A DNA stretch of 64,000 nt from Apium graveolens (Eukaryota > Streptophyta > Magnoliopsida > Apiales > Apiaceae). This document shows, piece after piece, positions 25,590 to 35,427 of this stretch. The stretch is taken from NCBI RefSeq assembly GCF_009905375.1, contig NW_027417482.1, positions 1 to 64,000 of the forward strand, in the 5' to 3' direction. The stretch's first letter is position 1. Each line of letters begins with the position of its first letter. The translations under genes and the position numbers were made by a program. The notes beneath the pieces were generated by a model. The model searched no databases, was not told the DNA's origin, and saw only the letters and a program-made list of their open reading frames with translations.

Positions 25590-26140
25590 ACTATAGATCT
25601 CGAAAGTTGTAAGTAATAGTATGTATCGAGAAGTCTGGGTATTTATAGAAAAAGAAGATGACTTGTTGAGAACTCAAAATAGACATTTGGAGTTTGTCTA
25701 TCGAGAAGTCATTTTGAGAAGTGAAGTACATGTCGAGAAGTCATTTTAAATTACTCTTATAGAGAACTCAAACTTGACTTATCGAAATTTCAAATAAATA
25801 CCCAGTTTGTCCAAAAAGTGGACTGAACTAATTCTAACTTTTATTTGAATAAATTCAAAATAAAATTAGAAAAAATTTTCCAAAAGAATTTTACCAAAAT
25901 AATTTATCAACTTAAATTATCTCAGTTCTGAGTTATTGATAAGTCAAAAATTGTACTTGTAGAGAACTCTGTGAATGAACAGTACTAGAGAACTCTACGA
26001 GGACTTATCGATAAGTCATTTTAAGCCTATCGAGAAGTCACTCGAGAAGTCAGTAAATTGACTTATCGAGGACTCACTCGAGAAGTCCTAAAATGACTTG
26101 TCGAGAAGTCAATTTATACTTATCGAGAACTCAGTTCTTT
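25590..26140. repeat. Internal motif array of element A upstream of extra ORF
   Basis: About 20 variants of CTTATCGAGAAGTC and ACTTGTCGAGAACTC occur in both orientations. Many are near-palindromic because ATCGAT is self-complementary. The same motif family fills the U3 of A's LTR (30410-30660), so this interior segment looks like a duplicated or captured U3 region. Confidence 0.7.
25640..25647 (-). promoter_or_regulatory. TATA box upstream of extra ORF (element A)
   Basis: TATAAATA on the minus strand lies 141 bases before the ATG at 25499, with a pyrimidine-rich presumed leader between. It follows the motif array 25590-26140 as the LTR TATA (30170-30177) follows its array. Promoter activity is inferred. 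Confidence 0.45.
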
Positions 26141-26380
26141 AAATACTTTTGGTTAAAGTAATTCTGCCTTGTGTTAATTTTACATATTAAGGATGTAAAT
26201 TAACAACTAAGCAGTTTACTCAGAATTTGAAAAATTCCAAGTTAATTGAATTTGAAGAACAAATATACAGAGATTTCTGAAATATTTATAATTCATATTT
26301 CAGTTAATTTCCAATTTAATCAAATTAATTTTAATTTACTGGAGATTAATCTGCTGCAAAACATTAGCTGAGTTCTTGTC

Positions 26381-26505
26381 TTAGGATGAAGAAATAAGCA
26401 ATCCAATTTCACTTACAAATCTAGTGAAAGATGCTTCATCCAAAGGTTTAGTAAAAATGTCAGCTAATTGTTTTTCTATTGGTACAAAAATGAACTTAAT
26501 GCTAT
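26381..26505 (-). pseudogene. RNase H C-terminal end of element A pol
   Basis: The minus strand reads KFIFVPIEKQLADIFTKPLD and ends at a stop at 26381-26383. This is the conserved end of Copia RNase H (QLADIFTKPL). Everything between it and the pre-integrase domain at 26811 is lost or unrecognisable, so integrase, RT and most of RNase H are deleted. Confidence 0.75.
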
Positions 26506-26689
26506 ATCATGATACAAGTCTTTGAAAGACAAAATTTACACCTTCCACTGAAAATCTTTTTGTCAGGCCTCTATCTAGCAAAATCTGTACCTGTGAGACC
26601 AACAGCTCCAAAACTGATTCCCTTGGGATACCATAATCCCAAGTTGAGCTTCCTTCCAGTATCTGAAGACCCTATTTCTCCCCCTGAGG

Positions 26690-27065
26690 TTGTGCAATTA
26701 AACTCAGGTGTATGAGATGAGCTTCCATTTCCATGATTCTCTTGTTGAGTAGTTTCTTCATTTCCTTAGTCTGACAGACTTCACAAACTTCAACTTGAGC
26801 AAGCTCCATCTTAGACATGTCTCTTACCAACTCCTTTTTTTGACAAGGTTTTAATTTTTTTGAAAATTAAGTGAGACAGATTTTTAAGCCAGAGCTTGTT
26901 TATTTCTCCTGATACCTTGGTGTAGAAGCAACAAATACCATCCTTATTTGTTGAGTCAAAATCTTCAACAAACAAGCTTTCTTTCCTTGCTCCTTTCAGA
27001 GCAACTTCACCAGTTTTCTTGCTGATAACAGTGCATTCTTCTTGTTGAATAAGACTTGAGACCAT
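26690..27065 (-). pseudogene. Pre-integrase (GAG_pre-integrs) domain of element A
   Basis: The frame at 27065-26811 includes FDSTNKDGICCFYTKVSGE and LWLKNLSHLIFKKIKTL. The latter corresponds to the LWHKKLSHLNF box of the zinc-binding pre-integrase region, with His replaced by Leu in the first position. Degenerate coding continues to about 26690, where homology stops at the pol deletion. Confidence 0.75.
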
Positions 27066-27068
27066 TGT

Positions 27069-27320
27069 CTATAATATGCTAATTCTGAAAAGACTCACTT
27101 CAAGATCAGCTACCAGTGCTACATTATTCAAAGACAACATTTTCAGAACAATCTTGCCATATCCCATTTTGAATCCTTTGCTGTTGTCTCCAAAGGTCAC
27201 CAATAGGCCAGCTTTCTCCTCAAACTGTGATAGCAGGGCTTTACCACCAGTCATATGCCTGGAACATCCACTGTCTATGATCCAGATGACTTTCTTCACT
27301 TGCCCTGCACACAATGAGTC
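27069..27320 (-). pseudogene. Copia protease of element A
   Basis: The frame reads WIIDSGCSRHMTGGKALLSQ, the Copia aspartic protease active site (D-S-G) followed by the HMTG box, then LLVTFGDNSKGFKMGYGKIV. It separates gag (upstream) from the pre-integrase region and is broken from both by stops and frameshifts. Confidence 0.8.
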
Positions 27321-29723
27321 TTAAGTGTGTTTGGAAACCCAAGCAGTGTTGGGTAGTTTTTTCTTGGTAACTTGTTCAGTAGAAGTAGAATGACTAGTTT
27401 TAGAAGAAACATAATTCAGTGATTGGTGTGCATGTTTTCCTTCTGATTTGGACTCATTTCTTGATTCTTTAAGGTCTACTCTCAGTTTGTGGCAACTCTT
27501 CATTACCTTCATATTGCAAGGAATGCAGTCAAACTAGTCACATAATGAATAGGGATCATTAGAATTTGCTTTATTGTATTTGCAAGTTCCTTCAGCTGGC
27601 TTGCTAACAACCTTTGTACAAAGGTGAGTTAGATGATTTGAAGAACCACATTTTTCACACTTCTTTCTAGGATCATTTGCAACATAAGCAAAATTATTGC
27701 TTTTGTTTATCCCTATTTTCCCATTTCTATTTTTCTTTCTCTTTCTTGCATCTTCAGTTTTGGTTTCTTGAACAGGAGTCTTGAGACTTTATTTGTTCAT
27801 AAGCTTCTCTTCAGTATTGGAAGACTGAACTGATTCTTCAGTTTTCTTCTCTTTATCTTCATCAGCAATTTCTTGCTTGATAATCAATTCTTCTTCACTG
27901 AAGTTGACTACACATGCTTTGAATATAGGTGCATTAACCTCTTTCAAAAAGGTTGGAGCATTCTCAGTCTTCTTTATTTTCCCTTTGTCACCTACAGTTT
28001 TCTTTTTGTCACTCATGTCATCATAGTCAAGGCCAATAGCAATGTTTGCACATGGCTTATTCTTCTCATGATACTGTCCGACCAGTTTAGATGTATTTCT
28101 GAAAGATTTCATCTTTACTTCATTCTTTTCTAGCTTCTCCCTTAACACTACTTCAATTTCATTTGCACACTTGAGCTTGTTCTTGAGATAAGCATTTTAT
28201 TGTGTTAAAGCTTCAAGCTCAACTAGCAACAATTCAGTTTCTTGCTTCTCACTCTCGAGCTTCTTATTTATCTTTGTTAATTTGCTAACTTCTTCATTAG
28301 CAACAACCATGCTTGTGTGAATGTGAAACATTTATGTGCTCATCTTTTCAACAGTTTCTTTGTATTGATTCATGTTTAAATCAATACTGGTAAGAGTTGG
28401 TATCTGTGCTTTTGATGAGGATCATTCACCTTGCTCCAAAGCCATTAGAGCATAGTTTCCAACTTCCTCATCTTCATCATTATCTGAATCATCCCAACTC
28501 TTTCCATCCGTAATGTAAGCTTTGCTCTGTTGCTTTTTTAGAAGAGCTTCATACTTTGCTTCCAGTTCAAGATAAGCTTTGTCTTTCTTTTCCTTCTTAG
28601 GTTTCCTGCATTCTGTAGCAAAGTGGACTAGTTCATCACAATTAAAGCACCTTATATTAGATCTGTCAACAGATCCAGTTTTGTAACCGCTCTTGCTGTC
28701 AGAATTTTACTTCCCTTTCTCTTTCCAGCTGTTGTCTTTGTTGAAGGATTGTCCTTTATTTCTGAAGTACCTTGGCTTTTTTACTCTAATGTTAGAGAAT
28801 TTTCTAGCTAAATAGGCCATTGACTGATCTAGCTCATCCAGTTCTTCAAGAGTGTAAAATCATCATTTTCCAACTTTAGTATGACTTGCTCCTGTGAATC
28901 ATTTGTTCTCTGCTAACTTATTGAGGCAACTGAAGTTTGGGATCTTAGTTCATCATTGAAGGATTGGCTTTCATTTATAATTAAAGCACTTGAGCCATCC
29001 ACAACATGTCCTTGACTAGACCTCAACGATTGCCTTTGAATCATCACTAGTTCATATGTTTTGAGAATTCCATATAGAACTTTCAGAGTTATTCTGCTCA
29101 AGTCTCTCTCTTCCCTGATTGCTGAGATTTTTTGTTCCAAATGGTCAGGGAGAGTAAGCAAGAACTTTAGATTCACCTCTTCAGCTTCATAGTATTTGTC
29201 ATGAAGCTCTTCATAGTATTTGTCATGAAGCTGCAAGTCATTTATCAGCTTATTGAATCTTTCAAACACATCAGTAATGCTTTCCTTAGGCTTAGCCATG
29301 AAACCCTCATACTGTGAGATCAGTATGCTTCTTTGATTAGATCTAACCTCCTCAGTTCCTTCACAGAGTATTTCAATCTTCTCCCATATTTGCTTGGCAG
29401 TGTCACATTTAACAATATTATTGTACATCACATTGTCAAGTGACTCAATCAATATCAAATGCAAGCTACTATCCAGGAAGACTTTCTCCTTTTCAGGGTC
29501 AGAATACTCCGATGGATCTTTAGGAGCATAATGAGCTGGTATGACCATGTCTCCATCCGTAGATTCCTCAACTCTTACCATAGGAAAGAATGTCCATTCT
29601 TGAGGATCTGAATATCGAATGGATCAGCCATCTAGATAAACAATATCATTTTCTTTTTCCAAAGAGTGTAGTTAGCTTTGTCAAAGGTAGGAATTTTGAT
29701 GCTATTGATTTTCTGTGTATTCA
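27321..29723 (-). pseudogene. gag: Copia gag of element A
   Basis: The Met at 29723 starts MNTQKINSIKIPTFDKANYT, as expected for this gag family, but a stop follows FI near 29630. The main body, 29581-28913, has the UBN2-type domain (QIWEKIEILCEGTEEVRSNQ, then LYGILKTYEL). A 24-bp tandem duplication near 29190-29232 repeats LHDKYYEE. The zinc knuckle CFNCDELVHFATEC is at about 28655-28605. A coiled coil and Lys-rich linker (28148-27789) and a tail (27512-27321) follow with several stops. The order and composition match the gag of element B. It is nonfunctional. Confidence 0.8.
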
Positions 29724-29761
29724 TTCTTCCAAGATCTTGAATCTGTTTACATTCAGATTTT

Positions 29762-29773
29762 GCTCTGATACCA
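29762..29773 (-). other. Primer binding site of element A
   Basis: TGGTATCAGAGC on the minus strand, a perfect initiator tRNA-Met complement, lies two bases inside the LTR that begins at 29776. Confidence 0.9.
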
Positions 29774-29793
29774 CTTGTTAGGTAATGAATCAC

Positions 29794-29821
29794 ACACAGA
29801 GGGGGGGGGGGGTGAATGTAT
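29794..29821 (-). promoter_or_regulatory. U5 stem-loop, C-rich loop (element A)
   Basis: A 5-bp stem with one wobble (element strand ATACA with TGTGT) encloses a loop TTCA, twelve C, TC. The loop is a variant of the one in B, D and E (A missing after TTCA, longer C-run). It is the weakest stem of the set. Confidence 0.45.
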
Positions 29822-30169
29822 TTTTCTGATTTTAGGCTTTTCTTGAAAATTAATTGTTGAACAAAGTAAATTAAATCTTGTATAGAAAAGTGTTCATGCA
29901 GAATCTAAACTTGCAGAAAATAAAGAACACAGATCTTCAAAACTCACTTAATTTTTATATTAAAAATTAAGACTATTTTGCTACAAAATTTCTAAGCTCT
30001 TTGATCTTAAAGAGCTCAGCTTCTTCTTGAGAGTGATATAAGAGATTTGATCTAAATTGTTACAACTAACTAAAGGACCAGTGTTAAATTTATAACTCAG
30101 TTAACTGCTGGTTTACACAGTGAATAATAAACATACTATTAGCTTTTCTAAACTATCACTTGTCATTTC

Positions 30170-30177
30170 TATTTATA
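30170..30177 (-). promoter_or_regulatory. TATA box of element A LTR
   Basis: TATAAATA on the minus strand lies about 230 bp downstream of the U3 array and about 390 bp before the LTR end, a plausible core promoter. Confidence 0.55.
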
Positions 30178-30409
30178 AAAAAATAAATCCTCCATTTCTG
30201 GCTTAACATATCTTTAGCATCCTAGGTTTACTTTAATCTTCCTCTATCAGTTAATCTTTTCCATTGATCTTGCACATTATTCAAACTGCTTTTTGTAGAC
30301 TTGTCAATCCAGCTGTTGGATTGTTTGTTGATTGTTTATCTTGGATATTAAAGTGATCTGCAATTTTGTACTTTGAGACTGTACCTCGAGATCTCCAGTT
30401 TGAATTAAT

Positions 30410-30840
30410 CGAACACTTGACATCTCGATAAGTACATAGGTTTATCGAGATCTCTAGCACTCCATATTGAGTTTGGCTTGTAGAGGTATTCAGCTTGTCG
30501 AGATCTCTAGTCTTCACCTCTTCAATTTGACTTATCGATAACTCAGAGTTCTCTACTGAATGTAGACTTGTCGATAACTTTAAGTTCTCTAGTGAAGAAA
30601 TGACTTGTCGATATCTCCAATCTTCAGTTCTTCAATTTTGCTTGTCGATATCTTCCTGAGTTCTCTAGTAAATTTCTTGACTTCTCCACTCTGAATTCAT
30701 TCATTTCTTCTATCCCGGTGGATATTGCTCATCCGTCGACTATTGATTGTATCCCGACGGATGTGCCTAACAGCAGTCATCCGTCGGCTAGCCAAACTAC
30801 TATCTCGATGGATGTTCCTCATCTGTCGGTACTCTCTGAA
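30410..30840. repeat. U3 motif arrays of element A LTR
   Basis: Two adjoining arrays are present. The first (30410-30660) has ACTTRTCGAKAWCTC-type units in both orientations. The second (30711-30840) alternates CCGACGGATG and CATCCGTCGG type units, giving inverted pairs able to form small hairpins. The ACGGATG core recurs in the D LTR array. Confidence 0.65.
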
Positions 30841-31301
30841 ACTTGAATGACTTCTCGATAAGCCATTCTGGAGTTTTCGAATGACTTCTCTATAACATTA
30901 AATCTGTGACTTGTATATCCAAACAGATTTATTCAACTTCAAGCTTCTTCAAAATTTTTCTGAGGCATGATCTTCTTCCAGATAGAATCCTTAGGCTTGA
31001 TACTTTTTTAGGAAAAAGACTCCAGTCTTCTTCTTTGCATTTTTACAGACTTTAAGTGTTACACGTACAAAATATAAATTTAGATAACAATAGAACTTAC
31101 TTAGGGTTGACAAATTGTCTTAGTCTTGTTAAAGTACATGCATGTCTTTTATAACATTTACTTTCTGCAAGCTTAATCTCTGCATGAACATATTTTACTA
31201 CAAGTTTTAATTTACTTTGTTCAGCCATAAACTTTCTAGAAAAGCTCAAAAACAATAAAACACATTCACCCCCCCCTCTGTCTGTTATTAATTTCCTAAC
31301 A

Positions 31302-32513
31302 ATAGCGGATCGGATTTGGATCGTACGAAACCCGATCCGATCCGACCCGTTGCCAATACAGAGGAGAAATTTTTTTGGCCTAACCCTAAGCCTAATGGGC
31401 TTCTAAAAGGACCCACTCTGATTTTGGGTTTATATTATTATTAAATTTAAATTTTAATATATATACAATTAATCAAGTCTCACTTAATTAATTTAATAAT
31501 TAAATTTGAATTAATAATAAAATATTTAAATTCATAATTTAAATAACACTTCGTTTTAAACATTTTTTATGTGTGACCTTTTAGGTTATTATTACGTTGG
31601 CAATAATTTTATTTTCCAATAATAAAATTATAAACAATGAGTGACATCTAGTAATACATCATTTCTCCTCAAGTAATAATACTAATAATTGGTGGTTCAA
31701 TTAAACCTTTCGTGAATAATGTACAGTGTAATATAATCACTTTAGCCTTATATTATAGATCAAACATGAGGCATGTATTGTGCCATCCTCTGTTAACGTT
31801 TAATCCTTCTTTCCTTGATCAATGAGTAAACTATTAAATAAATTAGTATTTGAGCACGGCCATGCATTTTATAGTCTTACTCAATCAAGAGGCCAATAAT
31901 ATCACTCCTTTAATATAGGAGGGATAAATCCCATCTAGATCATTCATATTTCTCATACGATTTATAATATATCCAATGCCTACTTTTATGATTACCCGGT
32001 CAAGGATAACTTTCAATAGTATCAAAGTATATTAAATCTCGTATAGAAATATAATGATTTCAGGTCTAAGGACCAATAAATCATTATCACTGTGAGATTA
32101 ACTTATAACATATTAAACATGTAGTATCTCACAACGGGTCAATCCAGCACCATGTATTTAATACATGTGCATGTGTTTTGACTTTAGTATCACCATATCT
32201 ATGATCAATGAGATGTGATCATCAGTCAACAAATACACTAGTCTCAACGTATTTATTATCGTCCCTTAATAATAGTACTTGATTAGGGACCTTTAGGAAT
32301 ATAATATTATTCTCATAATCTCATTTATAAGTCATGTACTTAGAGATATAGATTAACATATCACATTCCAAGGACATTTATTAATCTAACATATTATCGC
32401 AGAAAATAAGGATATAATAAATTACTAAAGAATAATCCATAGAATCATAATTTAATAATCCAAATATTTCATAACATAAACATAATAGTGTTGTCTAAAG
32501 GGCGCACACACTA
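31302..32513 (-). repeat. Truncated LTR-like sequence
   Basis: On the minus strand this opens with TGTTAGTGTGTGCGCCC at 32513, a typical LTR start, and runs AT-rich without coding capacity to the edge of element A at 31302. A repeated GATCCGATCC tract lies at the truncated end (31303-31350). It was probably interrupted by element A, with the remainder beyond the left edge of the window. I recall similar sequence in other eudicot LTRs but cannot name the family. Confidence 0.45.
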
Positions 32514-32639
32514 ACAATATGGACAAGGCTTTTGTACTTAGAAGATCTCGATAACAGTTTCATTTACAGAATCCAATTATCATGAAGATTCCAAATTGTC
32601 AGTCAACAAACATTTTTATCATTAAAATGAAAATTCTCA

Positions 32640-34230
32640 TTTAACATGGATGTGCTGGGATCGAATGACACAACACAAATATGCAGGGGGTATGGGCTTC
32701 CAGAATTTTAGGGATTTCAACCTTTCTATGTTTGGTAAGCAAGGCTGGAGATTCATCTTTAATCCGAACATCTTAGTTACAAAGTTGTACAAGGCTAGAT
32801 ATTTTGCTAACACATATTTTCTAAATGCCAATTTGGGACATAATCCTAGCTTCGTTTGGACAAGTATATTGCAAGCAAAACACTAGATTACATAAGGTGT
32901 TAGATAGAGAATTGGTACGAGACAGAACATTAAAATTCTGGGACAACCATGGTTATCTGATGTCAATGATCCTTATGTCACCACAACTTCACAGACATTA
33001 GACAACAGAACCGTAGATTCACTGATGTGCATTGATAAAAAAGAGTGGGACGTAGACCTTATGAATGATATGTTTAATGTAAGAGATCAAAAGTGTGTCA
33101 AGGATACGAGGATGGAGGATGGTAATGATGAAAATTTGATTGACTGGAGTCATGACATCACATGAGTATATACTGTTAAGAGTGTTTACAAGTTACTGCA
33201 AAAACAGAATGGTACATAACGACGTGATGATGATGCAGGCATTTGGAAAAAGCCATGAAGTATAAAAGCACCACCGAAAACTCTTAACTTGGTTTGGCGT
33301 GCTCTTACAAATTGCTTACCAACTCTTGTCTAATTGCAATCTAAACATGTGCAGGTCCATGTTATGTTCTAAATTTGTCACGAGGAGACGAAAATGATCC
33401 TACATAGTCTTATTACATATTCATATGCTCAACGTTGCTAGATGATCTTAAACAGGGGTTTGCAAGAAACTATGCACATTGATTTTGCAACGTGGTTGGA
33501 GAAAGCTCTGGATAATACAACCACAAAAGATATAACTAAAATTATAACCCTTTGTTGGGCAATATGCCGAGCTCGTAATGATTTAGTTTGGAACCAAATG
33601 CCTTCAACAATAAACAAAACAATCGATGCAGCGAATCAATATCTTACATAATGGACACTAGCCCAAAACATGTCCTCTATTGCTATTCTCCACCCATTTT
33701 TTGAAGAAGATGGAGCTTACACCCGGGTTAAGTCTCATATAAGTTCCGTTAAGGTATCAGTTGACACAACTATTTTTGAAGACAAGGAAACAATAGGTTT
33801 TGGACTCATTGCTAGGGATTCTGAAGGTTCGCTTCTTCAAGATAAATCCATTATTAATAATAACCTAGTCTCTTTAGTGCTGGAGGAAACGATGTTTATA
33901 AAAGAGACTTTGAGTTGGATCAATGATAAGCAGTGGACTAGTGTCACATTGGAATCTGATTGCCTAGTGGTGGTGCAAGCGATCATGAACAGAACACAAA
34001 TGAGGTTACAGTTTGGAGTGGTTGTTGAAGAATGTCAGAAGCATCTCCTTCGTTTGAACATAGTTTTTTTATTTTTTGTTAAACGATGTGCATATATGGT
34101 TGGACGTCAACTTGTTAGGGAATCATATGGTTGTAGTTTTGACAGGAATTCGATTCCTTGTTTGGTTAGAAACTGTATTGAGATGGATTTGATTACTTAA
34201 TAAAAACTCTCAGCTTTTCTTCAAAAAAAA
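32640..34230 (+). pseudogene. 5'-truncated LINE (L1-type): RT end, zinc-binding and RNase H regions
   Basis: The plus-strand translation starts MCWDRMTQHKYAGGMGFQNF, then GKQGWRFIFNPNILVTKLYK and LGHNPSFVW. This is the conserved region just after the RT domain of plant LINEs. A stop near 32883, then PWLSDVNDPYV, a zinc-binding region (IWKKPWSIKAPPKTLNLVWR, 33241-33300) and an RNase H-like domain in 33670-34200 (GFGLIARDSEGSLLQD, LESDCLVVVQAI) follow in order. A short A-run at 34223-34230 fits a poly(A) tail. Several stops and frame changes make it dead. No target duplication was found. Confidence 0.8.
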
Positions 34231-35427
34231 TACCGAAATGTTTCCCTTAATTTAGATTGAAAACACTCATGAATGTTAATTTTAATTATCCTAAAACTGA
34301 TTTTATAAAACATAATATTGTAATTTTTGTAATATATATCACGAAAGTTACATTTTATCATACTAAGTACAAACTAATTAACCTTAATTAATATTTTTAA
34401 CGAATATAAATTTTTTGATAAAATAAAATTTTGCTTTATATTTTAGGGTGTTTTTGGTATTGATGTTAAAGACAGTAACATCATCTATTTGCTTAAAAGT
34501 AATTAAAAAAACAGTTTGATAAAAAATTAAAACTGCTTATCTAAAAAGCGTAAAAATTGTTGTTGGAGAAAGTAAGTATCCCGATGAGAAGCAGTTGATG
34601 TTGTTGCTTAAAGCTGCTTTTGCCCAAGCACCCCACGTAAGTTTAACTTTGGAAAAAACTGCTTTTCAGCTTTTATCTTTTATGAGAAATAGATGCTGAT
34701 TTCACCGTCAAAACTCACAAACAATATTATTATTTTATTTTATACATCAAAATATATTTTATAAAAAGTTAACCAATTGATTAACGGGAGATGGAGAAAA
34801 ATACGGTAAGATTATATTTTATAAAAAGTTAACCAATTAACGAGAAAAATGAAAAAAACTAACAAAACAATTATATAATTTTTACAATATCACTTTTTTA
34901 TCTTTGAGCCTCAGTTAAAATATCTCAAATACATCACACTATTTTCTATTTTGGTGTGAAATTTACATCAAAATGGTGTAAAAATTATACCATTTTCATA
35001 TTAAACTTAAACTCACGTACACTAAATCATGCACCATTCTTATACTATGTATATTATTTTATTGTTAAAGTACAAAATAAAGTATAAAAATAATAAAGTT
35101 GGTAGAATATAAATGGAATAACTTTATTTTATATAAGGAGTATAAGGGTAATGTTGAAACTAACAAAAAACTTTTAACAAAAACTCTAAAAATTTGGTGT
35201 ACATCCAAATAGCATAAAAGTACAATATTGAAGTTGGGTGGGGTATGGTTTTGGGCCGATAAATTCTCACTTTAAACTTTTGTTGCCCAATGGATAAGCC
35301 CAAATTAAACAGGCCCAATTTCCAAATACTTCTCCAACTACAAAGACTTCGCCCTTCTCTTCCTTCTAGCCTGCAACCTGCAACTTCCCACACTTTTACA
35401 CACACACACATACTTATAAACAAACTG
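34231..35427. other. AT-rich intergenic region and upstream region of the helicase gene
   Basis: There are no genes. About 34445-34640 resembles a hAT-type MITE (GGGTGTTTTTGG start, CAAGCACCCC end), but the termini are imperfect and no 8-bp duplication is seen. A direct repeat of about 30 bp occurs near 34752 and 34814. Between 35250 and 35325 there are several GGGCC/GCCCA elements (site II type, common in promoters of plant housekeeping genes), in a position suited to driving the gene that follows. No clear TATA box was identified. Confidence 0.4.

Larger units (their letters stand above)
29776..31301 (-). repeat. 5' LTR of Copia element A, with long terminal inverted repeats
   Basis: This 1526-bp segment lies between the PBS and unrelated sequence. 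It reads TGTTAGGAAATT to ATTACCTAACA on the minus strand. U3 holds two motif arrays (30410-30660 and 30711-30840), then TATAAATA (30170-30177). Unusually, its two ends are inverted copies of each other: 29776-29924 against 31157-31301, about 80 percent alike by eye, including the G/C-run. The partner LTR lies outside the window, so the outer boundary and target duplication are not confirmed. An alternative is two opposed half-LTRs fused at their U3 ends. Confidence 0.75.

Noticed and set aside
25590..26140. CRISPR-like spaced repeats
   Set aside because: This is eukaryotic DNA. The repeats are short, degenerate, irregularly spaced and in both orientations, so they are a regulatory-type array.
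34445..34640. hAT-type MITE
   Set aside because: Termini are only partly complementary and no 8-bp target duplication is visible. Mentioned under the intergenic feature only.
35290..35427. Upstream in-frame Met extending the RH1 protein by 46 residues
   Set aside because: The extension is low-complexity and makes the protein longer than the family. The 35428 start gives 522 residues, the expected length.
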